Positions 24,195-33,207 of a DNA stretch of 64,000 nucleotides are shown here, one piece after another. How positions within the stretch are numbered: the stretch's first letter is position 1; every line of letters starts with the position of its first letter. Below the pieces are notes generated by a model. The model did no database searches. It was not told where the DNA came from and worked only from the letters and a program-made list of their open reading frames with translations. This DNA comes from Kineothrix sp. IPX-CK. GTDB taxonomy: Bacteria; Bacillota; Clostridia; Lachnospirales; Lachnospiraceae. The stretch lies in NCBI RefSeq assembly GCF_039134705.1, contig NZ_CP146256.1:3162001-3226000 (forward strand). Direction: 5' to 3'. A program made the position numbers and the translations under genes.

Positions 24195-25520
24195 TTATTC
24201 AGCCTCTTTTTTTATTTTAGCCATATGCTCTTTTATTTTTAACTCATACCCATTGCCGGAGGGCTTATAGAATTCCTTCCCGTTAAGCTCATATGGCAAA
24301 TACTGCTGCCTGACATAATGATTCGGATAATCATGGGCATATTTATAGCCGGTTCCGTGTCCCAATTTGGCGGCACCTTTATAATGTGCATCTTGCAAAT
24401 GGGGAGGTATCGGCAGATTTCCGGTTTCCTCCACTACCTGCAGTGCGGCGAAAACCGCATTTACCGCTGCGTTGCTTTTCGGTGCGCTGGCCACATAAGA
24501 TACTGCCTGCGACAGTATGATCTGAGCTTCCGGCATTCCCACTCTTTCTACTGCGAGCGACGCGCTGACCGCCACCTGAAGCGCATTCGGATCTGCATTT
24601 CCCACATCCTCCGAGGCACAGATCAAGATCCTCCTCGCGATAAAGGTCACGCTTTCACCCGCATAGAGCATGCGGGCAAGATAATAAACCGCCGCATCCG
24701 GGTCGGAGCCTCTCATGCTCTTAATAAATGCTGAAATCGTATCGTAATGGTTATCGCCGGTCTTGTCATACCGGACCACCCGCTTTTGTATACATTCCTG
24801 TACTACCTCCATGGTCAGATGAATCTTACCGTCCTCACCGCGCTGTGTGGTCATAACCCCCAACTCTACCGCGTTAAGCGCATGTCTGGCATCGCCTCCC
24901 GAAAGCTCCGCAAGAAACTCTGCTGCATTCTCATCGATGATAGCACCGTAAGCCCCCATTCCTCTGTCGGTATCATAAACTGCCCGTTTAATGAGCGTCT
25001 GCACGGCTTCCCGTTCCAAAGGCTTTAGCTCGAATATGATGGACCTGGAAATCAATGCGCTGTTTACTTCGAAATACGGATTCTCGGTGGTCGCTCCGAT
25101 GAGAATAATAGTGCCGTCCTCTACGAACGGAAGAAGATAATCCTGTTGCCCCTTATTGAACCTATGTATCTCGTCTATGAAAAGTATCGTTCTCTTTCCA
25201 TACATTCCCTGGGTATCCTTCGCTTTCTCTATTACCGCCTCCATATCCTTCTTGCCGGCAATTGTCGCATTGATCTGGGTGAATTCTGCACTGGTCGTAT
25301 TTGCCATCACCTTTGCAAGCGTAGTCTTTCCCGTTCCCGGAGGGCCATAAAAAATAATGGAGCTGAGCTTATCCGCCTTGATCGCGCGGTAAAGCAGCTT
25401 GTCCTTACCGATGATATGCTGCTGTCCCACTACTTCCTCTAAAGTCCTCGGTCTCAGCCTCGCCGCAAGCGGCGATTCCTTTTCCATATTTGTATTTCTC
25501 ATATATTCGAATATATCCAT
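24195..25520 (-). CDS. rarA: Replication-associated recombination protein A (MgsA-type AAA+ ATPase)
   Basis: The roughly 441-residue AAA+ protein has Walker A GPPGTGKTT, Walker B ILFIDEIHRF, sensor 1 ATTENPYF and the C-terminal tetramerisation domain (YYLARMLYAGE, then AVSYVASAPKSNA). RarA acts at stalled replication forks and resembles clamp-loader subunits. The start is uncertain: ATG at 25532 lies too close to AAAAAAGG, while the ATG at 25520 (MDIFEYMRN) follows AGAAGG. It is co-transcribed with the downstream DUF5722 gene. Confidence 0.93.
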   Translation of the reverse strand: MDIFEYMRNTNMEKESPLAARLRPRTLEEVVGQQHIIGKDKLLYRAIKADKLSSIIFYGPPGTGKTTLAKVMANTTSAEFTQINATIAGKKDMEAVIEKAKDTQGMYGKRTILFIDEIHRFNKGQQDYLLPFVEDGTIILIGATTENPYFEVNSALISRSIIFELKPLEREAVQTLIKRAVYDTDRGMGAYGAIIDENAAEFLAELSGGDARHALNAVELGVMTTQRGEDGKIHLTMEVVQECIQKRVVRYDKTGDNHYDTISAFIKSMRGSDPDAAVYYLARMLYAGESVTFIARRILICASEDVGNADPNALQVAVSASLAVERVGMPEAQIILSQAVSYVASAPKSNAAVNAVFAALQVVEETGNLPIPPHLQDAHYKGAAKLGHGTGYKYAHDYPNHYVRQQYLPYELNGKEFYKPSGNGYELKIKEHMAKIKKEAE

Positions 25521-25640
25521 AACCTTCTGCATCCTTTTTTATTGTTCAATCTTACCATATTTCCCGGAGACAACACAATAGAATACGGCTTATTTTGGAA
25601 AAAACGAAAAAAGTACATAATACGACCTTTTCCGATTTTC

Positions 25641-25669
25641 AAAATAGGAGCTGCAAGAAGCAGCTCCTA
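25641..25669 (-). terminator. Intrinsic terminator after the ABC exporter pair
   Basis: TAGGAGCTGC and GCAGCTCCTA form a perfect 10-bp stem with a 5-base loop (25645-25669); on the minus strand it is followed by TTTT, 18 bases after the stop codon of the ABC gene. Confidence 0.8.
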
Positions 25670-25686
25670 AATAATTATAATGAATA

Positions 25687-27474
25687 TTATTTTTTCAAAA
25701 ACTCGAACTGAGATAAGTATAAATTGCTGTATTCTCCTTTCAGCTCCAGAAGTTCCTCGTGAGTTCCCCGTTCCAATATCTTGCCCTGATCCACGTACAT
25801 GATGCAGTCCGCATTCTGAATCGTAGAAAGCCTGTGGGCAATAATGAATGAAGTCCTGCCCTTTAAAAGCTCCCTCAGTCCTCTTTGCAGTACGATCTCC
25901 GTCTCGGTATCGATGCTGGAGGTCGCTTCATCCAGTATCAGTATCTTCGGATCCGCTAACAGCGCTCTGGCAAAGGAAATGAGCTGACGCTGTCCGGCAG
26001 ACAGCCTGCTTCCTCTTTCATTTACCTGCGTCTGGTAACCGCCGTCCATCCTCATAATGAAATCGTGGGCACATACGGTTCTTGCTGCACGTATAACGTC
26101 TTCATCGGAAGCCTGCATATTGCCATAGCGGATATTGTCCATAATAGTGCCGGAGAAAATAAAGCTGTCCTGCATCATGATCCCCATCTGAGACCTCAAA
26201 GAGCGAATGGTCACCTTGGAAATATCCACATCGTCTATATAGACCGCACCGGAACCCACATTGTAAAAACGGCTGATCAGATTGACAATGGTCGTCTTTC
26301 CCGCACCTGTCGGGCCTACAATGGCGAAGGACTCTCCAGGGCTTGCAGTGAAGTTAATATGATCCAGTATGATCTGTCCGTCTTCATACCCGAACACCAC
26401 ATCCTTAAACTGAATCTTCCCTTCGATGAGCGGCATTTCCACCGCCCCCTCCGCATCCTTGACCTGTACTTCTTCGTCAATGGTTTCAAAGATACGCTCC
26501 AGATAAGAAATGGCCGTCAGAAGCGAGTTATAAAAATTCGCCAGCGTATTGATAGGGTTCCAGAAACGGCTGATATAAGCGGTAAAAGCAACCAGCACAC
26601 CCACCGTGATTCCGCCGTCTCCTCCGAGCATCCACTGTATTCCAAGCACATAGATAAAAGCAGCGGTAACCGTGGAAATAATATCCACACTGGGGCCCAT
26701 CAGGAAGTTAAACTTCACCGCCCGCATCCAGGACTCTCTATATCCTCTGCTTAGCTGATTAAAGATATCCGTGTTCCTGCTCTCTCTTGTAAAAGACTGG
26801 GTCACGCGGATTCCATTGATGCTCTCTGCCAGATAGGCATTTAGGTTGGACTGCTTGTTGCTCTGAATCTGCCAGGCCACCCTCTGCTTCTTCTTGATCA
26901 ACACCACCACCAGAACCAGGACCGGAAGTCCGCACAGACAAATAAGCGTCAGCCGCACGTTGATCCAAAGCATGAAAAACAGGATGAACACCAGATTGCA
27001 CAAATCCGTGATCGTATTGATAATACCATTGGAAAGCAGGTCGCTTAAGCTGTTCACATAGTTGACCACACGGACCTGAATCTTTCCATGAGGTCTCGTA
27101 TCATAATAAGAAAACGGCAGCTCCTGCAAATGGGCAAAAATGTCATACCGCAGCTTGTGAATGATATTCTGTCCGATTTCGTTGGTAATCTTTATTTTAA
27201 ACCGAAGGCTGACCGACACATAAAGCGCAATCAGAAAGGTGTAGAAACTGTAGAGTCCTATGGTCTTCATATCCTTCTGCGGAATACATTCATCCATAAC
27301 CGTCATCAGGAACCGCGGAACCAGCATGGCAAGCGCAGAGGATGTCAGCATCATAAAGATAACTGCTGCCATCTGTTTTCTATAAGGGCGGATATATCCG
27401 GCCAGACGCTTCAGCTGATTGACATCAAACCTGTCCTCCAGCACTTCATCCACATCGTATTTGTTCCGTGCCAT
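25687..27474 (-). CDS. ABC exporter half-transporter (membrane plus ATPase), subunit 2
   Basis: The 595-residue type IV exporter half has an N-terminal six-helix membrane domain (about 25-315) and an ATPase with Walker A GPTGAGKTT, signature LSAGQRQ, Walker B ILILDEATSSID and switch histidine in IAHRLST. It matches heterodimeric multidrug or peptide exporters. The ATG at 27474 has GGAGG nine bases upstream and overlaps the partner gene by 29 bases. This subunit keeps a canonical catalytic glutamate (LDEATSS), while its partner does not. Confidence 0.93.
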   Translation of the reverse strand: MARNKYDVDEVLEDRFDVNQLKRLAGYIRPYRKQMAAVIFMMLTSSALAMLVPRFLMTVMDECIPQKDMKTIGLYSFYTFLIALYVSVSLRFKIKITNEIGQNIIHKLRYDIFAHLQELPFSYYDTRPHGKIQVRVVNYVNSLSDLLSNGIINTITDLCNLVFILFFMLWINVRLTLICLCGLPVLVLVVVLIKKKQRVAWQIQSNKQSNLNAYLAESINGIRVTQSFTRESRNTDIFNQLSRGYRESWMRAVKFNFLMGPSVDIISTVTAAFIYVLGIQWMLGGDGGITVGVLVAFTAYISRFWNPINTLANFYNSLLTAISYLERIFETIDEEVQVKDAEGAVEMPLIEGKIQFKDVVFGYEDGQIILDHINFTASPGESFAIVGPTGAGKTTIVNLISRFYNVGSGAVYIDDVDISKVTIRSLRSQMGIMMQDSFIFSGTIMDNIRYGNMQASDEDVIRAARTVCAHDFIMRMDGGYQTQVNERGSRLSAGQRQLISFARALLADPKILILDEATSSIDTETEIVLQRGLRELLKGRTSFIIAHRLSTIQNADCIMYVDQGKILERGTHEELLELKGEYSNLYLSQFEFLKK

Positions 27475-29230
27475 CGTCATCCACCTCCTCTTCTGTTTCG
27501 AATACGCCGTACTGGTTTTTGAAGGTTTCCGCATAGTAACCCTGATTTTTCAAAAGCTGTTCATGCGTTCCCCGCTCTATAATCCTTCCATTATCCATGA
27601 CCAGAATCAAATCCGCATCTTTTATGGAAGAAATCCGGTAGGCGATGATGAATATCGTACATTTGATTTTTCCGGAATTCAACTGTTCCTGTATGTAGCT
27701 TTCGGTCTCCATATCCACCGCAGAGGTGGTATCGTCGAGAATCAGTATGGACGGATCCTTGAGCAGCGCCCTCGCCAACGAGATTCTCTGCTTCTGTCCG
27801 CCGGAAAGTCCCACTCCTCTCTCGCCAACTACCGTGTCATAACCTTCCGGCAAATGCTGAATAAAGTGATTGGCATCTACCATGATTGCCGCTTTCTTCA
27901 CATCTTCAAACGGACAGTCCGGTTTGGCATAGGCGATATTTCCTTCAATCGTATCTGAAAACAGGAACACATCCTGCATCGCCATCCCGATATTGTCGCG
28001 AAGGTCATAAAGATTCAGTTCACGGACGTCGATGCCGTCCACCAGCACTTCTCCTCCCGTTGTGTCGTAAAACCTGCACAACAGATTCATAATCGTGGAT
28101 TTACCCGCACCGGTAGGGCCGATAATACCCACAGTCTGCCCCGGCTCCGCCTTGAAGCTCACATCGTTTACAATATCCTCGTCATCGGCGCTGTAGGAAA
28201 CATGTTTGAATTCCACAGCCCCCTCCATATGCTTACGGATAGTACCGTTCTCCGGAGTCTTCACGCTCGGTTCCTCCACATAGGTACCGTATATCTTTTC
28301 TAAAGAGGTGCGGAAATTCTGAATATCATTGACCCACCATCCGGCCATACGAAGCGGTACGGTCAGCATCCAGAGATAGCCATTGACCGTTACCATATTC
28401 CCAAGCGTAATTTCGCCGTTGATAACCATGTAACCGCCATACAGCATCAATATGATCGTAAGCGCATTGGACAGCATTTCAAAAAAAGGAAGATAAACCA
28501 TCCAGATTTTGGAAGCATTTACCTGCGCTGCCCGGAATTCATCATTCTGTCTGTTAAACTTTCCGATTTCATAATCTTCTTTTGCAAATGCTTTTACTAC
28601 CCGGTTACCGCTGATATTTTCCTGCACAAAGGAATTCAATGCGGAAAAACAGTTACGGCTCCTCTGAAAAGCAGGTCTGACTTCCTTCGACTGAAGGTAT
28701 GTTGTCAGCGCGGTAAATGGCAACACTGCCAGCATACAGAGGGCCAGCTTCACATTTACGGTAAAAATCATGACCAGCGCAAAAGCGAACAGCAGTACAT
28801 TTTCATAGACCGCATAAATGACATATGCAAGGAAATGCCTGATCGCATCCATATCACCGGTCTGTCTTGACATCAGATCCCCGGTTCTCTTCTTATTGTA
28901 AAAAGCAAAATCCTCCTGCAGCAGCTTGCGGTACACCCTATCTCTCATCTCGTACAAAACTCCCTGAGAGCAGGTCTCGAAAATAACCTGATAAAAATAC
29001 CGAAGGACTCCCCGCACGGCAGTCACCACAAGCAGAACCAGTATCAGCTTCGGGAGCAGGGAATAATTTCCTCCCGTAATGACATCATCCACGATCATGC
29101 CGGATATGTAGGGATTGATAATTGCAAGAACCGAAATCACCGTCGTCAGCGCAAGTCCCAAAAGCATGAGCCATCTGTACTTCTTTAAAAAGGAAAGCAG
29201 CCACTTTACGGACACTTTACCCAGTTTCAT
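27446..29230 (-). CDS. ABC exporter half-transporter, subunit 1 with a degenerate catalytic site
   Basis: The 594-residue partner subunit has a six-helix membrane domain and an ATPase with Walker A GPTGAGKST and signature LSGGQKQR. Walker B reads ILILDDTTSAVD, with Asp in place of the catalytic Glu, and the switch segment reads IIAYRISS, with Tyr in place of His. This marks it as the non-catalytic half of an asymmetric heterodimeric exporter such as BmrCD or TM287/288. GGAGGAG precedes the ATG. The substrate is unknown; no regulator is adjacent. Confidence 0.93.
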   Translation of the reverse strand: MKLGKVSVKWLLSFLKKYRWLMLLGLALTTVISVLAIINPYISGMIVDDVITGGNYSLLPKLILVLLVVTAVRGVLRYFYQVIFETCSQGVLYEMRDRVYRKLLQEDFAFYNKKRTGDLMSRQTGDMDAIRHFLAYVIYAVYENVLLFAFALVMIFTVNVKLALCMLAVLPFTALTTYLQSKEVRPAFQRSRNCFSALNSFVQENISGNRVVKAFAKEDYEIGKFNRQNDEFRAAQVNASKIWMVYLPFFEMLSNALTIILMLYGGYMVINGEITLGNMVTVNGYLWMLTVPLRMAGWWVNDIQNFRTSLEKIYGTYVEEPSVKTPENGTIRKHMEGAVEFKHVSYSADDEDIVNDVSFKAEPGQTVGIIGPTGAGKSTIMNLLCRFYDTTGGEVLVDGIDVRELNLYDLRDNIGMAMQDVFLFSDTIEGNIAYAKPDCPFEDVKKAAIMVDANHFIQHLPEGYDTVVGERGVGLSGGQKQRISLARALLKDPSILILDDTTSAVDMETESYIQEQLNSGKIKCTIFIIAYRISSIKDADLILVMDNGRIIERGTHEQLLKNQGYYAETFKNQYGVFETEEEVDDDGTEQIRCG

Positions 29231-29309
29231 CTCATTCTCCTCCTCGTTTTATCTGTTGAAATTTTGTAAACCCTTACATTTTACATCATAATCGACGATT
29301 GCGAAACTC

Positions 29310-30608
29310 TTATTCCAGCCTATACACGCTGCTTCCATGTGCCGGAAGAATGCAGGAAATCCTGCCTTTACTGCTCTTAGTTCTTACCTGTGTCCACAAC
29401 TCAAACAGCGAAGTATCCGCAGAAAACGTCTCATCAATGTCTTTCAAAGCTACGGACACTTCCATCTCTTCGTCCGCCAGATTGAACAGTGCTGCAAACC
29501 GTTCCTTTGTATGGGCATTATATGCGGTCCATACTGCTTTCATTTCATCACGTGCAAGCTGATGCGGACGGCAATCCGGCGTGAGCATGGAAAGAACATC
29601 CTTGTTCGTGAGCAATGAAAGCGTCCAGTCGTCCATTTTCGTCATCTCCGCCCCGAGCATCAACGGAGAACCGAAGATGCACCAGAGCGTCATCATGGTA
29701 CGCTGCTCTTCTTTGGTAAAATTAGTCCGGCGCTCCTCTCCGAAGCCTTTTCCCAGCCAGCCTAAAGGCAGCATATCGCAGTCCGGATAACATCCTCCGG
29801 ACACCTGATTTTCCCACAATTCACACCGGTGGAACATATCCTTAAGCAAATCCCAGTTATCCCAGAAGTCATCGGTAATGCGCCACATATTTGCATGCTT
29901 CTCATAGTGCCATGCCTTATCGATCAGTGCCGGGCCCGGAGATAAAGACAAAACGACCTGATGTCCGCAGCGTTCTATCGCTTTTGAAAGCATCTCGATC
30001 TCATGGCGTGCGGAATACTGGTTGGCCGTATACATGTTGGTGTTACATATATCGTCACATTTGATAAAATCCACACCCCATGAAGCATAAAGCTCCAGCA
30101 GTGAATCGTAATAGGTCTGCCCAGCTTCTGTATTGCGCACTCCGTACATATCCGGATTCCAGCCGCAGATGGATGACGGGTCCGCAACCATATCCGCCGT
30201 CAGATCCGTACCGAGGAGCTTGCTGTGGGCATGAGCCGCAGTACGGGGAATCCCTCGCATAATATGAATACCGAATTTCAGTCCCAGACTATGTATATAA
30301 TCCGCCAGAGGCTTGAAGCCCGCGCCGCCTGCAGAGGACGGGAACCGCTCCGGGTCAGGCTGCAATCTTGAATACTCGTCTATCTTGGGAGCGGCGAACG
30401 GAATATACTGAAACCTGTCTCTCATGGAGCCCGGTTTATGGGAATACCATTCAATATCGATTACGATATATTCCCATCCATATTCTTTCATATGTGCTGC
30501 CATATAGTCGGCATTTGCCTTTACCTGCTCTTCATTTACCGTTGTATCATAATAATCGTAACTGTTCCATCCCATCGGCGGAAGTGCTGCAAAATTGTTC
30601 TTATTCAT
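29310..30608 (-). CDS. GH27 alpha-galactosidase
   Basis: The 432-residue enzyme starts MNKNNFAALPPMGWNSYDYY, the GH27 N-terminal signature. The nucleophile is D185 in DFIKCDD and the acid/base is D247 in WRITDDFWDN; a C-terminal beta domain follows from about 330. GH27 enzymes remove alpha-galactose (alpha-N-acetylgalactosaminidase is the less likely alternative). No signal peptide is present, so it works on imported melibiose or raffinose-type sugars. The frame is open to 30656, but the ATG at 30608 has the ribosome site GGAGG, seven bases upstream. Its leader is shared with the LacI operon, and an AraC regulator is divergent. Confidence 0.93.
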   Translation of the reverse strand: MNKNNFAALPPMGWNSYDYYDTTVNEEQVKANADYMAAHMKEYGWEYIVIDIEWYSHKPGSMRDRFQYIPFAAPKIDEYSRLQPDPERFPSSAGGAGFKPLADYIHSLGLKFGIHIMRGIPRTAAHAHSKLLGTDLTADMVADPSSICGWNPDMYGVRNTEAGQTYYDSLLELYASWGVDFIKCDDICNTNMYTANQYSARHEIEMLSKAIERCGHQVVLSLSPGPALIDKAWHYEKHANMWRITDDFWDNWDLLKDMFHRCELWENQVSGGCYPDCDMLPLGWLGKGFGEERRTNFTKEEQRTMMTLWCIFGSPLMLGAEMTKMDDWTLSLLTNKDVLSMLTPDCRPHQLARDEMKAVWTAYNAHTKERFAALFNLADEEMEVSVALKDIDETFSADTSLFELWTQVRTKSSKGRISCILPAHGSSVYRLE

Positions 30609-30684
30609 ACTAAGCCTCCATGTTTTCGATACATGCGAATTTGGGCGCAAGCACAAACTTGCGCGTGAAAAATTTATTTTTCAC
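30609..30684 (-). promoter_or_regulatory. Structured 5' leader of the GH27 gene, shared with the LacI operon
   Basis: On the minus strand it has the hairpin GTGAAAAAT/ATTTTTCAC (30665-30684), a second stem GCGCAAG/CTTGCGC (30645-30664), then CAAATTCGCA, ATCGAAAA, ATGGAGG and TTAGTATG in the same spacing as the leader at 13998-14108. The stem in the middle differs in sequence from the other copy but is preserved as a hairpin. Confidence 0.6.
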
Positions 30685-30816
30685 ATTCCCTCATTTAGTA
30701 AATCAGGTATTTTTTTGATTTTATCATTCTTATTGCTTTTCTTCTTCCAATCAATTATAGTTGAAAGTGATAGGTTATAAAAGAATAGTTTCTTGATAAG
30801 CAGAGGTATTTTTTTG

Positions 30817-31665
30817 ATGCAATACAATTTTGGACATTTTGGTTTCCTGAATACCGATGATATGGCAGACCAGCCGTTAATTCTTATGGACGGCGGCATT
30901 GAATCCCGTTTCCGCGAGAACTACGATTTCTCCAATGAAAAAAGGGACACATACGGTGGATATTTATTTCAATATACGTTATCGGGAAAAGGATGGTTTG
31001 AAAAAAACGGAGATAGATATTGTGTTTCCGAAGGTGTGGGATTTCTGACGAAGATACCGGAAAAGACCCGCTATTATGTGGATAAAGACTCTGCGGAGCC
31101 TTGGACGTTTTTATATCTGCATTTCGATGGAAATACTGCCGCTCCATTTTTCCAAAAGCTGGACGCTCTCTGTGGCTGCGTCTTTTCTCTGGACCCCAAC
31201 TCTCATCCGATCACTCAATACTTAAAGCTGCACCATAAGCTGATATGCGGAGACCGGTTGGAAAAATACGAGGGGCAGGAGTTTTTATATCTCTTTTTAT
31301 GCCGTCTTCTGCGGGAAATAGAACATTCTGCTGCCAGAGTACAAAACTCCGTGGTGAATCTGGCTCTTCAAATTATGTTAAAGGAATACAATACACTGGA
31401 GGGCGTGGACGAGGTGGCGAAGAGACTGGGGATTTCCCAGGAGCATCTGACGCGCAGTTTTAAGACGGAACAAGGGATTCCTCCTGTCCGCTATCTGACG
31501 AACCTGCGAATTCAGGCTGCTATGAATGATTTGTTGGATACAGAGGATTTGATTCATGATATTGCGCTGAGAACCGGGTTTTCAAATGGGAATTATTTTG
31601 CTAAGGTATTTCGGAAATATGCGGGGATGTCGCCGGGGGAATATCGGGCGCATTGTATTTTATGA
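30817..31665 (+). CDS. AraC family transcriptional regulator (cupin sensor)
   Basis: The 282-residue protein has an N-terminal cupin-like sensor (YLFQYTLSGKGWFEKNGDRYCVSEGVGFL, about 47-80) and a C-terminal double helix-turn-helix of AraC type (VDEVAKRLGISQEHLTRSFK, then DIALRTGFSNGNYFAKVFRKYAGMSPGEYR). It resembles MsmR/RafR-type activators of alpha-galactoside genes, fitting its divergent position from GH27. The ATG at 30817 follows AGAGGT; the TTG at 30793 lacks a ribosome site. The target is probably the GH27 promoter between them. Confidence 0.9.
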   Translation: MQYNFGHFGFLNTDDMADQPLILMDGGIESRFRENYDFSNEKRDTYGGYLFQYTLSGKGWFEKNGDRYCVSEGVGFLTKIPEKTRYYVDKDSAEPWTFLYLHFDGNTAAPFFQKLDALCGCVFSLDPNSHPITQYLKLHHKLICGDRLEKYEGQEFLYLFLCRLLREIEHSAARVQNSVVNLALQIMLKEYNTLEGVDEVAKRLGISQEHLTRSFKTEQGIPPVRYLTNLRIQAAMNDLLDTEDLIHDIALRTGFSNGNYFAKVFRKYAGMSPGEYRAHCIL

Positions 31666-31679
31666 TCGACTCTTTTACT

Positions 31680-31715
31680 CAAGCCGGCTATCATCTTCCG
31701 ATGACCGCCGGCTTG
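31680..31715. terminator. Stem-loop between convergent araC-type and gtfA genes
   Basis: CAAGCCGGC (31680-31688) and GCCGGCTTG (31707-31715) form a 9-bp GC-rich stem, with a further CATC/GATG pairing inside the loop. No long T tract follows on either strand, but the position between two converging genes suggests a shared terminator. Confidence 0.6.
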
Positions 31716-31727
31716 TTCTCAGTTTCT

Positions 31728-33173
31728 TTATTTTCCGGGATAAACTACTACGTTCCCGCCTTCCGTAATGGAGAAGCAATGTAATGCCAGATCCGCATGC
31801 AGGGAGATATTTTCATTTCCGAATGTTCTTGTGATAACCAGCTTATGAGTTTCCGGGAGATGTATTTGCAAGTCTGCTTCCAAGGCAAATGCCGGATGTC
31901 TGTTTCGAAGCTCCATTAATTCCCTCAGCTTTATGACTACATCCCTTTTCATTTCTTCTTTTATTTCATCTGCCGAATAGTAATGCCTGTTAATATCCCG
32001 TCCGTTTTTCGTTTCTTCCATAAGCCCGATATCGTTTTCTCCTGCCAGCATTCCCACATAGTATATCTGCGGAATGCCCGGTGCAAAAAACTGGATCGCC
32101 CTCGCCAGAAGGTAAGCATCTTTGTCATTACCAAGAGCAGAATAATAAGTCGTGTTTACCTGGTATATATCGAGATTATTATATGCTGCCGTATTGTATA
32201 TCTTTTTCACATTGGCACCTTTAGAAAACATCTGCTCCTTGACTTTGGCAATTTCTTCATCCGGCAGCAGATCCTTTACATCCACGATTCCTATACCATC
32301 ATGGGTATCCAATGTTGTAAATTGCTTTTTGGGGCTCATTTCCAGCCATTTTTTTAAATATCTGCCCTCGCCGTTATATAATGCATGAAGCACCAATACG
32401 GGAAGCGCAAAATCATAAATCCAGAATCCCTGTTCTGCAATCTTCATCTGAATACTATAATGCTCGTGGATTTCCGGAAGTATCTCCACCTTATAGGGCT
32501 TCAGAACATCTTCTATTTCATGCAGCAGCTCCCATATATCCGGTTCCACAAAGAAGCAGTTAGTGTCAGCTTTTTTGACTGCATAGGCAAATGCATCCAG
32601 ACGAATCATAGCAGCACCTTTACCAGCCATATCAACAAGAGTATCCTTTATAAAGTTCTTTGTTTTTTCTTTCGTAATGTTCAAGTCCACCTGTTCTTCG
32701 CAAAAGGTACACCAGACCTTTTCCGTGGTTCCATCCGCAAAAAACACATCGATATACGGCGCTCTCGGCTTCCTCTTATAAATAAGCTCCACCTGTTCTT
32801 CCGTGGGCTCTCCATTTTCCCAGAATTCATCATACCTGATAAAAAAATCTTTATATTCAGATTCTTCTTTTTTTTCCTCGAAGTCTTTAAAATACTCGGA
32901 ACTTTTCGAAATATGATTTACCATAAAATCGAACATCAGATAATACTTTTCTCCCAGCCTGGCAATGTCACCGAAATCTCCAAACGCTTCGTCAACCTTG
33001 TCATAACGCATAGGTGCAAAACCCCTGTCCGCCGAAGATGGAAAAAAGGGAAGAATATGAACTCCGCCTATCGCATCTTTGTACCATGTATCCAAGACCT
33101 GTTCCAGTTCCTTTATGTTTTTTCCAAGACTGTCCGCATATGTTATTAACATAACCTTGTTGTCCAAAATCAC
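31728..33173 (-). CDS. gtfA: Sucrose phosphorylase (GH13_18)
   Basis: This 481-residue enzyme has the GH13_18 signature LPFFPSSADRGFAPMRYDKVD, nucleophile D193 in RLDAFAY, acid/base E234 in LPEIHEHY and the third acid D292 in LDTHDGIG, at nearly the same positions as in the bifidobacterial enzyme. It splits sucrose with phosphate into alpha-glucose-1-phosphate and fructose. Related GH13_18 members act on sucrose-6-phosphate or glucosylglycerate, so specificity is probable rather than certain. The start is GTG at 33173, with GGAGG eight bases upstream. It is 34 bases after the sialidase-like gene and may share its transcript, but the nearby GH27 and AraC genes make raffinose use the natural context. 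Confidence 0.9.
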   Translation of the reverse strand: MILDNKVMLITYADSLGKNIKELEQVLDTWYKDAIGGVHILPFFPSSADRGFAPMRYDKVDEAFGDFGDIARLGEKYYLMFDFMVNHISKSSEYFKDFEEKKEESEYKDFFIRYDEFWENGEPTEEQVELIYKRKPRAPYIDVFFADGTTEKVWCTFCEEQVDLNITKEKTKNFIKDTLVDMAGKGAAMIRLDAFAYAVKKADTNCFFVEPDIWELLHEIEDVLKPYKVEILPEIHEHYSIQMKIAEQGFWIYDFALPVLVLHALYNGEGRYLKKWLEMSPKKQFTTLDTHDGIGIVDVKDLLPDEEIAKVKEQMFSKGANVKKIYNTAAYNNLDIYQVNTTYYSALGNDKDAYLLARAIQFFAPGIPQIYYVGMLAGENDIGLMEETKNGRDINRHYYSADEIKEEMKRDVVIKLRELMELRNRHPAFALEADLQIHLPETHKLVITRTFGNENISLHADLALHCFSITEGGNVVVYPGK

Positions 33174-33207
33174 ATTTTTTTCCTCCCGCTATGACACAAC
33201 ATCACAA

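Noticed and set aside
26065..26754. Open frame of 229 codons on the plus strand
   Set aside because: It lies fully inside the ABC exporter gene on the minus strand, has no ribosome site and no recognisable domain.
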